46,629 nt of DNA from an uncultured Paracoccaceae bacterium (GCA_938092015.1 CALKOT010000050.1:1-46629), one strand, 5' to 3'. Counted from the first letter of the stretch, positions 18,618-28,185 are shown. Program-made: numbers and translations. Notes: generated by a model not told the origin, from the letters alone.

Positions 18618-19489
18618 ACGGCGTATCCGACGACGGAAAACGCGCGATCAGCATCATCGCCTTCATCGGATCGGTCTTTTCCCCCTGGTATCGCTGGTCA
18701 GGTCGTCAGAACCCGCAAAACCACTGCTGTTTGAATGTGGTGACCTATGGCCCTGGCGGGCGCTGGTCGATGACCGACAGGGGGGAAGAGGCGCTAACGC
18801 TTAGCCGGAATACGATACAGATTGGCCCCAGCCAAATGCAATGGACCGGGGATGAACTGGTAATCTCCTTTCGCGAACGCACTACGCCTCATATCGGCGT
18901 CCTTGAAGGCGAGATTCGGATCACCCCCTCAGCCATCACACAGGTAGAGGCGGCGCTTAGCCCCGATGGCGCACATGTTTGGCGACCTTTCGCGCCAGTG
19001 GCGCGGATCGACGTGGCGATTGATCGGCCCGGCTGGAACTGGTCAGGGCACGGCTATTTCGACGCCAATTTTGGCGTACGCGCGCTTGAAGCGGACTTCA
19101 GCTACTGGACATGGGGCCGCTTCCCGACAACGGACGGGGCGACATGCTTCTACGATTCAACTATGCGGGACGGATCGCAGGACACCCTCGCCGTCGCCTT
19201 TGACGACGAAGGCGCAGTCCGCCGGGTTGATCCGCCACCACGCGCAAAAGTAGCGAGATCCCCCTGGACCGTGCGGCGAGAAACGCGGGCCGATCCCGGG
19301 TACAAACCAAAGCAGGTTTTGGCGATGCTGGATGCGCCCTTCTACAATCGCGCTGTCTTGCGCACACAGATCGATGGGCTGGAGACTGATGGCGTATGCG
19401 AAGCGGTTGATCTGGACCGATTCCGAGGTCCATGGCTGATGCCAATGCTGGCGGTCAGGGTGCCCCGGCGCCGGCGGTGGCCAGGGTAA
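18278..19489 (+). CDS. crtC: carotenoid 1,2-hydratase (hydroxyneurosporene synthase)
   Basis: CrtC adds water to the terminal double bond of neurosporene or lycopene, before CrtD and CrtF act. Recognisable CrtC sequence begins around 18555 (DLSIPPNGYAWWYVDGVSDDG). It runs through FIGSVFSPWYRWSGR, VVTYGPGGRWSMTDRG and HGYFDANFGVRALEADFSYWTWGR to the end. No ATG, GTG or TTG lies in frame near the start of that homology. The only conventional start is ATG 18278, which has GGAGG and AGGA ahead of it. Using it would make a 340-base overlap with crtD and add about 90 residues unlike CrtC. Initiation at a rare codon close to 18550 is the alternative. Function is secure; the start is not. Confidence 0.9.
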   Translation: MSNADLRNTDRFRPDLFASARKSGADHTSGLRRPLSRIGGIPLRAEPTGAGRDIPAPNSPVKTGGPVSGGGRSSSGGWGADGDALRLARGRSDRDGPCFDLSIPPNGYAWWYVDGVSDDGKRAISIIAFIGSVFSPWYRWSGRQNPQNHCCLNVVTYGPGGRWSMTDRGEEALTLSRNTIQIGPSQMQWTGDELVISFRERTTPHIGVLEGEIRITPSAITQVEAALSPDGAHVWRPFAPVARIDVAIDRPGWNWSGHGYFDANFGVRALEADFSYWTWGRFPTTDGATCFYDSTMRDGSQDTLAVAFDDEGAVRRVDPPPRAKVARSPWTVRRETRADPGYKPKQVLAMLDAPFYNRAVLRTQIDGLETDGVCEAVDLDRFRGPWLMPMLAVRVPRRRRWPG

Positions 19490-19589
19490 GCCCATCGAAG
19501 GCGCGCTCTCTGTGGGTTTCGCACCACCAAAAACGTAAACAATACGTTAACTTCTCATGAAACCAGCAACATACCGATGTTTTCACGTG

Positions 19590-19609
19590 TGAAACGCTGG
19601 ATCGTTTCA
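19590..19609. terminator. weak hairpin between convergent crtC and tspO
   Basis: TGAAACG and CGTTTCA form a 7-bp stem around a 6-base loop, midway between the ends of crtC (plus) and tspO (minus). There is no clear T run on either side. It may act as a weak bidirectional terminator; this is inferred from position only. Confidence 0.35.
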
Positions 19610-19616
19610 TACCTGA

Positions 19617-20078
19617 TCAGGTTGCATAGTCCGGATTCAACCGCATGAAGCTGAAGTTCAGCAACCCAGCGAAAGAGACCCAGACCAAATAGGGGATCAG
19701 GATCATCCCCGCTATAGGGTCCAGCTGCCAGAACGACCAGATCGTCCCGGCTACAGCCAGCCATAGTGCGCCAAGGACAATCAGCGCCGCCTTCATCCGG
19801 CGAAGGCCGAAATAGACCGGCGTCCACACCGCGTTCAGCGCATTCTGCGTCGCCCACAGGCCAATCGCCACGCCCGCGCCTGGCATGTTCGCGACCCGCG
19901 ACGCGGCGTAGGCGATCACGACGTAGAGGACCGACCAAGCGATTGGGAACAACCAGTTCGGCGGTATGAACCCCGGCTGATTGAGATCGTCATACCAGGG
20001 GCCTGGCGGAAACATCGCCCCGGTTGAGGCGGCGGCGCAGCAGGCGGCCAGAAAAACGATAAAGGTGTACCAATCCAT
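19617..20078 (-). CDS. tspO: tryptophan-rich sensory protein TspO
   Basis: TspO (formerly CrtK) is the bacterial relative of the mitochondrial peripheral benzodiazepine receptor. In Rhodobacter it sits in the outer membrane and modulates photosynthesis gene expression, probably through tetrapyrrole export or turnover. The 153-residue protein has five hydrophobic helices, many tryptophans, and family motifs PGPWYDDLNQPGFIPPNWLFPIAW (split by loops) and LWATQNALNAVWTPVYFGL. It starts 6 bases after the crtB stop and is the last gene of crtI-crtB-tspO. No strong Shine-Dalgarno sequence is visible, so it may be translated through coupling. Confidence 0.94.
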   Translation of the reverse strand: MDWYTFIVFLAACCAAASTGAMFPPGPWYDDLNQPGFIPPNWLFPIAWSVLYVVIAYAASRVANMPGAGVAIGLWATQNALNAVWTPVYFGLRRMKAALIVLGALWLAVAGTIWSFWQLDPIAGMILIPYLVWVSFAGLLNFSFMRLNPDYAT

Positions 20079-20084
20079 ATCAGG

Positions 20085-21125
20085 TTATGTGACGCCTGAT
20101 GCATCGTTTAGCAACCCGGACTGGCGAGCGCGGCGCGAGGCCTCAAGCTGGGCAAGCGCTTCGACTAGCGCATCGGCCCGGGTCTGCAGCGCCCCGGCAG
20201 GCTGTTCGCGTGTGGCGGCCTCAACCAGAAACGCGCAGGATTGATGCGGCTTGCGATACAGGACGGCGCTTTGCGGCAGAGTGAACTGCAAGCCTACCCG
20301 TCCCGTCGCCGCCAACAGCAGCCCCAGCTTGCGCCGCCTGGACGTACGCGCACGCCGGGTGATGCTGTCATATTCGGCCTTCGTGATCTCGCCGCCGATG
20401 GCGCGATAGATCAGAAGCGCTGACATGATCCCAATCCGGCAGGATGCAGGCAAGACGCTGATCCCGGCGACGGCGCTGGCGTAACGGTCATCGGCCCTGC
20501 GCAGCAGGCGCCGGGTCAATGCGCGCGTCGCCTCAGTTGGCTGGGGGTCGCTGTGAAACCTGTTGATGTCGATCCCAGCTTCGTCCATCCATTCAAGCGG
20601 CAGGTACAGTCGCCCTTCATGGGCGTCCTCGCCGATATCCCGGGCGATGTTCGTCATCTGCATCGCCAAGCCCAGATCGGTGGCCCGCGCCAGCGCATCT
20701 GCGCCCCGCGCCTTCATCAGAACACACATCATCGCGCCAACAGCCGAGGCGACGCGGGCGCAGTAATCCATCAGATCATCGAACGTCTCATATCGTCGCC
20801 CCATCGCATCCCAGGCGAGGCCTTCCAGCAGCGCGTCCGGCAAGGCGCGCGGCATCTCTTCCGCTTCGATCATCACCGCAAATGCCCGGTCGACCGGTGT
20901 ATTGCGGGGCTGACCCCGATAAGCGGCCTCCAGCCTGTCGCGCAGGCTGAGAACGGCTGTGGTCTTATCCTGTTGCAGGTCCACGGCGTCATCCGCCAGA
21001 CGGCAAAAGGCGTAAAGCACCAGCGCCGGATCGCGTACCCGCTGAGGCAGAAGCAGCGATGCTGTGTGGAAGGACAGCGACCCGGTGCGGATCGCGGCCC
21101 GGCAATGTTCCAGATCGGCGTTCAC
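20085..21125 (-). CDS. crtB: phytoene synthase
   Basis: CrtB joins two geranylgeranyl diphosphates head to head to form phytoene. The 346 residues contain the two Asp-rich prenyl diphosphate motifs: LADDAVDLQQDK (44-55) and NIARDIGEDAHEGRLYLP near 165, typical of squalene/phytoene synthases. The ATG overlaps the crtI stop (ATGA), so translation of the two is coupled. Confidence 0.96.
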   Translation of the reverse strand: MNADLEHCRAAIRTGSLSFHTASLLLPQRVRDPALVLYAFCRLADDAVDLQQDKTTAVLSLRDRLEAAYRGQPRNTPVDRAFAVMIEAEEMPRALPDALLEGLAWDAMGRRYETFDDLMDYCARVASAVGAMMCVLMKARGADALARATDLGLAMQMTNIARDIGEDAHEGRLYLPLEWMDEAGIDINRFHSDPQPTEATRALTRRLLRRADDRYASAVAGISVLPASCRIGIMSALLIYRAIGGEITKAEYDSITRRARTSRRRKLGLLLAATGRVGLQFTLPQSAVLYRKPHQSCAFLVEAATREQPAGALQTRADALVEALAQLEASRRARQSGLLNDASGVT

Positions 21126-22666
21126 TGTGAAACCCTTTCTGGATCAGGGACAATCTGCGCCATCACATCGGCTGAGGCGACAACACCCGGCAGCCCGGCG
21201 CCTGGATGCGTGCCGGCGCCGCAAAGGAACAGGCCCGGGAGTTCCTCGGACACGTTATGCGGGCGGAACCAGGCACTTTGCAGAATGCGCGGCTCAATTG
21301 AGAACCCTGCGCCATAAGGCGAAAGGTAGCGGCTTTCGAAGTCGAGGGGGGTGAACACTTCCTCAACCCCAATGTGATCCCCAAGGCCGGGCAGCAGGCG
21401 GTCTTCCAGCACTTTCAAGACAGCCTGTTTGTAAGGTTCGGCATGTTCGCGCCAATCGACACCGCCATGGCCCAAATGCGGGACCGGGGACAGGACGTAG
21501 AAGGTATCGTCCCCCTCCGGCGCGGCGCCCGTGTCGGTGACTGTGGGGCGGTGGACATAGAGGCTCATATCCTCAGCCAGCTTGCCCTTGATGAAAATAT
21601 CGTTGACCAAACCCTGATAGCGCGGCCCGGAAAGGATCGTGTGGTGGCCGACGTCGGCCCATTTATCGCGCGTACCCTTGGATCCGAAATACCAGACGAA
21701 CAGCCCCATCGACCAGCGGCGCTTGGCGAGTTTCTTTTCGCTCCACCGTCGTTTCCTGCGATCCCTGAGAAGGTGGTCATAGGTATGTCCAGGGTCGGCG
21801 TTAGAGACGATGATATCGGCGCTGACTTGCTCACCGCCCTCCAGCGTCACGCCTGTCGCGCGGCCATCTTCCACCGTGATCTCATCAACCGTTTCGCCCA
21901 GCAGAATGCGCCCACCCTGATCGCGCACGACATTCGCCATAGCCTCGGCAATCGCAGCAACACCGCCCATGGCGTAGTGGACGCCGTAGGTCTTCTCCAG
22001 ATAGCTGACCAGGATGTAAATCGACGTGACGTTGAATGGATCACCGCCGATGAAGAGAGGGTGAAAGGACAGGGCCATACGCAGGCGTTCATCCTCTACC
22101 CGTTTTGATGCGTGCGCATAGACCGACCTGTCGGCGCGCAGCGCGGCGAAGCGCGGCAGCACCTTGATCAGATCCCACAGCTTATCCATCGGCGCCCGGC
22201 CGAGCTGTTCAAAGCCAAACTCGTACCGCGCCTGACTGTCGGCCAGGAATTTATCGTAGCCCTTCAGGTCGCGGGGCGACAGGCGGCGCACCTCGTCCCG
22301 CATCCGGTCCGTGTCGCCGCTGGCGGTAAAACACGATCCATCGGGAAAGCGGATTTCGTAGAACGGGTCCATCGGGACCAGCGAGACATCTTCGTCGAAG
22401 TTTCGCCCGCACGCAGTCCAGAGACTGCGAAATTCCTGCGGCGCGGTGACGATGGTCGGGCCAAGATCAAACCGGTGCCCGTCTTTGTGGATGGCCGATC
22501 CGCGCCCGCCCGGCATATCCAGCCGATCGATCACTGTGACGCGATAGCCTTTCGCGCCCAGCCGCATTGCGGCGGAAAGGCCGCCGACGCCAGCGCCGAT
22601 GACAATCGCTTCGGCGCGCGGGTCGCCGGATATGGTCTTGGTCAGAAATTCTGGTTGGGTCAGCAT
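21122..22666 (-). CDS. crtI: phytoene desaturase
   Basis: CrtI carries out the successive desaturations of phytoene to neurosporene (or lycopene). The 514-residue flavoprotein begins with a dinucleotide-binding fold (AIVIGAGVGGLSAAMRLGAKG, split in this quotation: AIVIGAGVGG is residues 20-29). It ends with the carotenoid oxidoreductase signature LFLCGAGTHPGAGLPGVVAS. The ATG at 22666 lies 16 bases from a PpsR operator, which would block transcription under oxygen. It leads the unit crtI-crtB-tspO. Confidence 0.96.
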   Translation of the reverse strand: MLTQPEFLTKTISGDPRAEAIVIGAGVGGLSAAMRLGAKGYRVTVIDRLDMPGGRGSAIHKDGHRFDLGPTIVTAPQEFRSLWTACGRNFDEDVSLVPMDPFYEIRFPDGSCFTASGDTDRMRDEVRRLSPRDLKGYDKFLADSQARYEFGFEQLGRAPMDKLWDLIKVLPRFAALRADRSVYAHASKRVEDERLRMALSFHPLFIGGDPFNVTSIYILVSYLEKTYGVHYAMGGVAAIAEAMANVVRDQGGRILLGETVDEITVEDGRATGVTLEGGEQVSADIIVSNADPGHTYDHLLRDRRKRRWSEKKLAKRRWSMGLFVWYFGSKGTRDKWADVGHHTILSGPRYQGLVNDIFIKGKLAEDMSLYVHRPTVTDTGAAPEGDDTFYVLSPVPHLGHGGVDWREHAEPYKQAVLKVLEDRLLPGLGDHIGVEEVFTPLDFESRYLSPYGAGFSIEPRILQSAWFRPHNVSEELPGLFLCGAGTHPGAGLPGVVASADVMAQIVPDPERVSQ

Positions 22667-22682
22667 ATTCGCATCTTAGACC

Positions 22683-22700
22683 TGTAAGGATAGATTTACA
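22683..22700 (-). promoter_or_regulatory. PpsR/CrtJ operator, crtI side
   Basis: TGTAAGGATAGATTTACA is a perfect TGT-N12-ACA site in the crtI-crtA intergenic region, 16 bases ahead of crtI. Its partner on the crtA side is 76 bp away, about seven helical turns, a spacing that would allow looping. Confidence 0.85.
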
Positions 22701-22758
22701 ATTTCCGATATTGCAAGCGTCCAAAACAGTTTACTGACTTTTCTTTCCCGAATTGACC

Positions 22759-22776
22759 TGTAAGATCAAATGGACA
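22759..22776 (+). promoter_or_regulatory. PpsR/CrtJ operator, crtA side
   Basis: TGTAAGATCAAATGGACA is a perfect TGT-N12-ACA site. It contains the ATG at 22770 that would be the conventional crtA start. This supports translation beginning further downstream. Confidence 0.8.
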
Positions 22777-23489
22777 ATGCAGGAGGGCGGGCCATTCAGG
22801 TCGTAACGATCAGTTTTTTCCGGTTTGGCGGCGTAATGGCGCGAATCTGGGCCTTTACGCAGATGGGCTTCGCGCGCATCGCACTGGCCCGTGCAGTCGG
22901 CCTACAGTTCTGGAAACTTTGCGGCAGCGGCGTAGGCGAAGGGTTCACCCCGCTACCCAATACCGGCGTCTACGCGATTCTCGCGACATGGGACGATCAG
23001 CGCACAGCGAAAGACCAGATCTCTCAGCTAAGCATATACAAAGCCTATCGAAAATGGGCGAACGAACACTGGACGGTCTTTCTGGCCCCTGCGTCTGCGC
23101 GCGGCCACTGGTCGGGCGTTGAGCCGTTTCAGGCCTGGGCAGACACCGCAGGCGCCCCCATGGCTGCGCTGACACGGGCCTCAATCCGACCCCGCGCGGT
23201 GACCCGGTTCTGGGGGAAAGAACCCCCGATCAGCCAAGCGATTGGGGACAACGAAAGTGTTCTGTTCAAGATCGGAATTGGCGAGGCGCCGCTGGTCCGC
23301 CAGGTGACGTTTTCCATCTGGCCCGACGCCAGCGCCATGGCCGCCTTCGCCCGCAGCGGCCCGCACGCCGAAGCGATCCGCGCGGTGCGCGAGGGTGACT
23401 GGTTTTCCGAAGAATTATACGCCCGTTTCCGCGTTGTCGGCGACGACGGCGCATGGGGCGGGCGCAGCCCATTGAAGGATGCAGCATGA
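22770..23489 (+). CDS. crtA: spheroidene monooxygenase
   Basis: CrtA adds the keto group that converts spheroidene to spheroidenone under oxygen. The product contains VTISFFRFGGVMARIWAFTQ, the family N-terminus. It also has GVGEGFTPLPNTGVYAILATW and TRASIRPRAVTRFWGKEPP, with FKIGIGEAPLVRQVTFSIW towards the C-terminus. The first in-frame ATG (22770, 239 residues) lies in an operator and has no ribosome binding site. ATT at 22794 has AGGAGGG ideally placed 6 bases upstream and would give IQVVTISFF, which resembles homologous starts such as MQTVTLSFF. The end overlaps bchI by ATGA. Confidence 0.93.
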   Translation: MDNAGGRAIQVVTISFFRFGGVMARIWAFTQMGFARIALARAVGLQFWKLCGSGVGEGFTPLPNTGVYAILATWDDQRTAKDQISQLSIYKAYRKWANEHWTVFLAPASARGHWSGVEPFQAWADTAGAPMAALTRASIRPRAVTRFWGKEPPISQAIGDNESVLFKIGIGEAPLVRQVTFSIWPDASAMAAFARSGPHAEAIRAVREGDWFSEELYARFRVVGDDGAWGGRSPLKDAA

Positions 23490-24493
23490 GCCGACAAGCC
23501 TTTCCGTTTTCCGCCATCGTCGGTCAGGAAGAAATGAAGCGCGCGCTGATCTGGACGGCGATTGACCCGACCATTGGCGGCGTTCTGATCTTTGGCGACC
23601 GGGGCACTGGAAAATCTACTGCAATCCGTGCGCTCGCAGCGTTGTTGCCTGTGATTACGGCTGTTGAAGGATGTCCCTGCAACTCCGCCAAACCCGCAGA
23701 TGTGCCGGACTGGGTCGATACAGCGGGCGCTAAGAGGGTTGCGATCCCGACGCCGGTGGTCGATTTACCCCTCGGCGCGACCGAAGAACGGGTCGTCGGC
23801 GCACTGGATATCGAGCGCGCGATGCTGAAGGGCGAGACGCGCTTTCAGCCCGGCCTGCTGGCGCGGGCCAATCGCGGATACCTCTACATCGATGAGGTGA
23901 ACCTACTGGATGATCACATTGTCGACCTGCTGCTGGACGTCGCCCAAACCGGCGAGAACGTGGTGGAAAGAGACGGCCTGTCGCTGCGCCATCCGGCGCG
24001 GTTCATTCTGGTCGGCTCTGGCAACCCCGAAGAGGGCGAGCTGCGCCCGCAGCTGCTGGATCGGTTTGGCCTGTCGGTCGACGTCGCCTCCCCCACCGAT
24101 ATTGACGCGCGGATTGAGGTTGTGAAGCGGCGCGACGCCTTTGATCGCAATCCGGCGAAGTTTCTGAAGAAATGGGCTAGGGAAGACGCTGATCTGCGCG
24201 ATGCGGTCGTCACCGCGAAGGCGAAAGTGAACAAAGTGAAAGCGTCCAAATCAGCCCTGGGCGATTGCGCGGCGCTGTGTCTGCATCTTGGCTCTGACGG
24301 GTTACGCGGAGAGTTGACCTTGCTGCGCGCTGCGCGGGCCGAGGCGGCGTTCACCGGCGCCTCCTCCGTCACGCGAAAGCATATCAGCGCCGCCGCCGCG
24401 CCCGCCCTTCGCCACCGCCTGCGCCGGGATCCGCTGGATGACACCGGCGCTGCGACGCGGGTTGAGCGTGCGGTTTCTGAGGTCTTCGGCTGA
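23486..24493 (+). CDS. bchI: magnesium chelatase ATPase subunit I
   Basis: BchI is the AAA+ ATPase that, with BchD and BchH, inserts Mg2+ into protoporphyrin IX. The 335-residue product has Walker A in GDRGTGKST (about 37-45), preceded by AIVGQEEMKRAL. Walker B lies in YLYIDEVNLLDDH, followed by the chelatase sequence GSGNPEEGELRPQLLDRFGL. ATG 23486 was chosen over an upstream ATG at 23453 because it overlaps the crtA stop (ATGA), has AAGGA 6 bases ahead and gives the family N-terminus. Confidence 0.96.
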   Translation: MSRQAFPFSAIVGQEEMKRALIWTAIDPTIGGVLIFGDRGTGKSTAIRALAALLPVITAVEGCPCNSAKPADVPDWVDTAGAKRVAIPTPVVDLPLGATEERVVGALDIERAMLKGETRFQPGLLARANRGYLYIDEVNLLDDHIVDLLLDVAQTGENVVERDGLSLRHPARFILVGSGNPEEGELRPQLLDRFGLSVDVASPTDIDARIEVVKRRDAFDRNPAKFLKKWAREDADLRDAVVTAKAKVNKVKASKSALGDCAALCLHLGSDGLRGELTLLRAARAEAAFTGASSVTRKHISAAAAPALRHRLRRDPLDDTGAATRVERAVSEVFG

Positions 24494-24497
24494 ACCG

Positions 24498-26147
24498 ATG
24501 GATGACACCCCTGATCCACTTGATGACGCCCGCCTTGCGCTGGCGCTGGTCGCCGCAGACCCGTCGCTGGGCGGCGTCTGGCTGAAGGCCCGGGTTGGTC
24601 CGGCGTTGAATACGGTGATGGACGCAGCGGACCTGCCCGCCCCGGTGCGGCGCATTCATCCGTCTATCACTGACGAACAGCTTTTCGGTGGTATCGATCT
24701 TGAGGCCGCATTGGCGACTGGCGCCCTACGCCAGCGCGAGGGCGTAATCGCCAGGGCTGGCTCCATCATCCTGACAATGGCGGAACGATGTGAGGCCGGG
24801 CTGGCTGCGCGATTGGCAGGCGCCATCTCTGCCCCTGATGCTCCGCCACTGATAGCAATTGACGAAGCGGCGGACCCGGGCGAAGGACCGCCTGAAAGCC
24901 TGACAGAATGTCTGGCGTTTCACGTCGATCTGACCGGGGTCGCAGGACGTGAACTGGAGCCGACCGAAGCCGCCACTGCCGTGGCGACGGCATCTGGCGA
25001 AGACATCGAAACGCTTGTGAAAATTGCAGCGGTGCTGGGCGTGAATTCTCTGCGCGCGCCAACTTTCGCCGTTCGGGCGGCTGCGGCTGCGGCAGGTTTG
25101 GCGGGGCGAACGGCGGTTGCAGAAGATGATATCGCCCTTGCAGTTCGCCTTGCCCTTGCCCCCCGTGCAACCCGCACGCCTGTGGTGGAGGAGGAAACGG
25201 CGGAAAAACCTGACACCCCGCCCCCACCGCAGGATCAGGAACCGGGCGATAGCGAAACTGCGCAAACTTCGGACCAAACCGCCGACGCCGAAAGCCTGAC
25301 AGAGGCTGAAGCGGCCCTTTTGCCCGACGACCTTCTGGCGTTGATGGCCGGGCGGCGCCTGCGCGGAACATTGACAGGCGCAGGCGTCGGGCAAAAGCAG
25401 GTCAGCGGACAGCGTGGCAGACCCCTGCCATCACGCCCCGGTAGACCGGGCGCTGCGGGGCGGCTGGACATGCTGGCGACCTTACGCGCAGCGGCGCCGA
25501 TGCAACGGCTGCGAGGGGGCGGCGATGGCGGGGGTGGGCTGAAATTCCGCAAAGAAGACCTGCGCCTGCGCCGCTATCAAAACCGGCGCGAACGGTTGGT
25601 AATTTTTGCGGTGGATCTTTCAGGCTCCGCCGCCCGCGCGCGGTTGGCGGAGGCGAAGGGCGCAGTCGAACTGATGCTCAGCCGCGCCTACGAAGATCGC
25701 GATCAGATCGCTTTGGTCGGGTTTCGCGGAAAAACGGCTGAGGTTTTGCTGCCGCCGACCCGCAGTCTGGTGATGACTAAAAAGCGCCTAGCTGAAGCGA
25801 TGGGCGGGGGTGGCACGCCGTTGGCCAGCGGTCTTGCGGCGGCGTTTGGCGTGGCGGAGCGGGCAAAGGGCGCGGGCATGACGCCACAGATCGTGACGCT
25901 GACCGATGGCCGCGCGAATGTGGCACTGGACGGCGCCGGCGACCGTACGCGGGCTGCTGAAGATGCATTGAAGCTGGCGAGAGCCATCGGTGCATCTGGG
26001 TATGGCGGCTGTGTCATTGATACGGGAAGGCGGCCAGAACCAAAGCTCACTGATCTTGCCGCCGCGATGGATGCGGCTTACGCGCCTCTGCCTCACGCCT
26101 CACCCAACGCTGTGTCCGCCGCGGTGACAGCTGCGCTGGCGGGCTGA
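24498..26147 (+). CDS. bchD: magnesium chelatase subunit D
   Basis: BchD couples the BchI hexamer to BchH. The 549-residue protein has an N-terminal AAA+-like domain without a functional Walker A. An acidic, proline-rich linker follows (EEETAEKPDTPPPPQDQEPG, about residues 231-250). The C-terminal von Willebrand A domain has the MIDAS motif DLSGSAA near residue 370 and LTDGRANVAL. The ATG at 24498 lies 4 bases after bchI; the frame is open 60 bases upstream, within bchI. Confidence 0.95.
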   Translation: MDDTPDPLDDARLALALVAADPSLGGVWLKARVGPALNTVMDAADLPAPVRRIHPSITDEQLFGGIDLEAALATGALRQREGVIARAGSIILTMAERCEAGLAARLAGAISAPDAPPLIAIDEAADPGEGPPESLTECLAFHVDLTGVAGRELEPTEAATAVATASGEDIETLVKIAAVLGVNSLRAPTFAVRAAAAAAGLAGRTAVAEDDIALAVRLALAPRATRTPVVEEETAEKPDTPPPPQDQEPGDSETAQTSDQTADAESLTEAEAALLPDDLLALMAGRRLRGTLTGAGVGQKQVSGQRGRPLPSRPGRPGAAGRLDMLATLRAAAPMQRLRGGGDGGGGLKFRKEDLRLRRYQNRRERLVIFAVDLSGSAARARLAEAKGAVELMLSRAYEDRDQIALVGFRGKTAEVLLPPTRSLVMTKKRLAEAMGGGGTPLASGLAAAFGVAERAKGAGMTPQIVTLTDGRANVALDGAGDRTRAAEDALKLARAIGASGYGGCVIDTGRRPEPKLTDLAAAMDAAYAPLPHASPNAVSAAVTAALAG

Positions 26148-26149
26148 GA

Positions 26150-26974
26150 ATGGCGAACCTGATCGCCAGCCCACCGCATCGTTGGCGGGTTCTGGATGAA
26201 GGCGCAGGCCCGTGCATTCTGCTGCTTCATGGCGCCGGCGCTTCCGCTGAAAGCTGGGCGGGGGTGATGCCCCTGCTCGCTTCAGATTTCCGCGTTCTTG
26301 CCATCGACTTGCCGGGTCAGGGGGAAACGCGGTTAGCTACGCGCATGCGGTCAGGCCTGAACATGATGGCTGAGGATATCTCAACCCTCATGACCACGCT
26401 GGACGCGCATCCCTCTTACTTGGTCGGCCATTCCGCCGGGGCGGCCATTGCGCTTCGAATGGCTGAGACGACTTTTCAGAATACGCCGGTGATCGGGTTC
26501 AATGCCGCGCTAGCGGAGTTTCCCGGTCTCGCCGCTGTGCTGTTTCCTGCGCTGGCAAACCTTTTGGCGCTCAGCCCCGGCGCTGGCGACCTGATTGCGC
26601 TGGCCGCATCAAAGCGATCCTCGACCGAGCGCCTCCTGAAGACAACGGGCGGGCCGATCACAGAGGAAATGGTGACGCGCTATCATAGGCTGATCACCAA
26701 ACCGGCTCATGTGAAGGCGACGCTGGCGATGATGGCGCAATGGCGCATTCAGCCGATCCGGCGCGCCTTGCCAAACATCACCGCCCGCACCCGGCTGGTC
26801 GTCGGCATGGAAGATACTACCGTGCCGCCGCAGACATCACGCGACGCCGCGAAGATGTTGCCGAATGCAGACATGCTTGAATGGTCAGATCTGGGCCATC
26901 TCGCACATGAGCAGGACCCGGTCTGGGCGGCGAAGGTCATTCAGACTTTCGCCGGCAATCAGGCTGCTGATTAG
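26150..26974 (+). CDS. bchO: alpha/beta hydrolase BchO
   Basis: BchO is an alpha/beta-fold hydrolase conserved beside bchID in purple bacteria, often called a magnesium-chelatase accessory protein; the substrate is unknown. The 274 residues contain the oxyanion-hole sequence LLLHGAGAS and the nucleophile elbow GHSAGA (about 93-98), with Ser95 as likely nucleophile. The C-terminal [10 protein letters not shown] has a candidate catalytic histidine. It starts 2 bases after bchD. Its TAG overlaps the stop of the convergent hemA in the sequence TTAG. Confidence 0.92.
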   Translation: MANLIASPPHRWRVLDEGAGPCILLLHGAGASAESWAGVMPLLASDFRVLAIDLPGQGETRLATRMRSGLNMMAEDISTLMTTLDAHPSYLVGHSAGAAIALRMAETTFQNTPVIGFNAALAEFPGLAAVLFPALANLLALSPGAGDLIALAASKRSSTERLLKTTGGPITEEMVTRYHRLITKPAHVKATLAMMAQWRIQPIRRALPNITARTRLVVGMEDTTVPPQTSRDAAKMLPNADMLEWSDLGHLAHEQDPVWAAKVIQTFAGNQAAD

Positions 26975-28185
26975 GCGACAGCTCGCGACAGAGCGCACTG
27001 GCTCCACAACGCTGACAGCGCGCTGACCAGATGCTCAATATCCGCATCCGTGTGCATTGGGCCGGGGGTAAAACGCAGACGCTCGGTCCCTTTTGGCACG
27101 GTCGGGAAGTTGATCGGCTGAACGTAGATGCCGTAATCATCCATCAGAATGTCCGAGATCTCACGACATTTCACCGGATCCTTGATCATCACCGGGATAA
27201 TATGGCTCGGGTTATCGATATGCGGGATGCCTTCGCGATCCAGCGCCGCTCGCAGCTTCGCGACCTGCCGCCGCTGCTTGGCGCGCTCAATCTCTGACTG
27301 TTTCAGATGCTGGATCGAACTGGTGGCCGCCGCTGCGACCGCTGGCGGCAACGCCGTGGTGAAGATGAACCCGGATGCGAAAGACCGAATAAAATCGCAC
27401 ATCGCGGCGGACCCGGTGACATAGCCGCCGACGACGCCGAACGCCTTGCCAAGCGTACCTTCAATCAGCGTCACGCGGTCCATCAGACCCTCGCGTTCCG
27501 CCACGCCGCCACCATGCGGGCCGTACATGCCGACAGCGTGTACTTCATCTAGGTAGGTCATCGCGCCGTGTTTGTCGGCGACATCGCAAATCTCTTTGAT
27601 GGGGGCGATGTCACCGTCCATCGAGTAGACGCTTTCAAAGGCGACGATCTTTGAAGACCCGTCAGGACACTCAGAGAGAACCCTGTCGAGATCTTCGACA
27701 TCATTGTGCTTCCAGATTTTCTTCTGGGCTTTCGAGTGGCGAATACCTTCGATAATCGACGCATGGTTCAGGCTGTCGCTGAGGATCACCGCATTCGGCA
27801 GCCGCGCGCCCAGTGTCGAAAGCGACGCCCAGTTTGACACGTAGCCGGATGTGAACAGAAGCGCCGCTTCCTTGTTGTGCAGATCCGCAAGCTCCTGCTC
27901 AAGCAGCAGATGGTGATGCGCGGTACCTGAAATGTTTCGCGTGCCGCCGGCGCCTGCGCCGCAACTTGCCGCGGTTTGCTGCATCGCCTCGATCACATCC
28001 TTGTTGTGGCCCATGCCAAGATAGTCATTGGAGCACCAGATGGTCACATCCCGGGCCGCGCCTTTCTGACGGTTCGTCGCCAGAGGAAACTCACCCGTTC
28101 GTCGTTCAAGATTCGCAAAGATCCGGTAGTTGCCTTCATCGCGCAGCGCATCCAACTGCGCCGTAAATTCTTTCTCAAAGTCCAT
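26971..28185 (-). CDS. hemA: 5-aminolevulinate synthase
   Basis: HemA condenses glycine and succinyl-CoA to 5-aminolevulinate (C4 pathway), the entry to haem and bacteriochlorophyll. The 404-residue PLP enzyme shows [11 protein letters not shown], the glycine-rich [25 protein letters not shown], and the PLP-lysine segment [16 protein letters not shown]. The ATG at 28185 ([18 protein letters not shown]) is chosen over an upstream one at 28251 because family N-termini start here. It overlaps the end of puhE by 11 bases, making hemA the last gene of the bchF superoperon. Pigment precursor supply therefore follows the same control as the cluster. Confidence 0.96.
   Translation of the reverse strand: MDFEKEFTAQLDALRDEGNYRIFANLERRTGEFPLATNRQKGAARDVTIWCSNDYLGMGHNKDVIEAMQQTAASCGAGAGGTRNISGTAHHHLLLEQELADLHNKEAALLFTSGYVSNWASLSTLGARLPNAVILSDSLNHASIIEGIRHSKAQKKIWKHNDVEDLDRVLSECPDGSSKIVAFESVYSMDGDIAPIKEICDVADKHGAMTYLDEVHAVGMYGPHGGGVAEREGLMDRVTLIEGTLGKAFGVVGGYVTGSAAMCDFIRSFASGFIFTTALPPAVAAAATSSIQHLKQSEIERAKQRRQVAKLRAALDREGIPHIDNPSHIIPVMIKDPVKCREISDILMDDYGIYVQPINFPTVPKGTERLRFTPGPMHTDADIEHLVSALSALWSQCALSRAVA

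Noticed and set aside
22777-22806. Nine-codon leader-like frame starting at ATG 22777 ahead of crtA
   Set aside because: It ends in TAA after MQEGGPFRS and overlaps the crtA ribosome binding site. It could be chance, and nothing supports translation.
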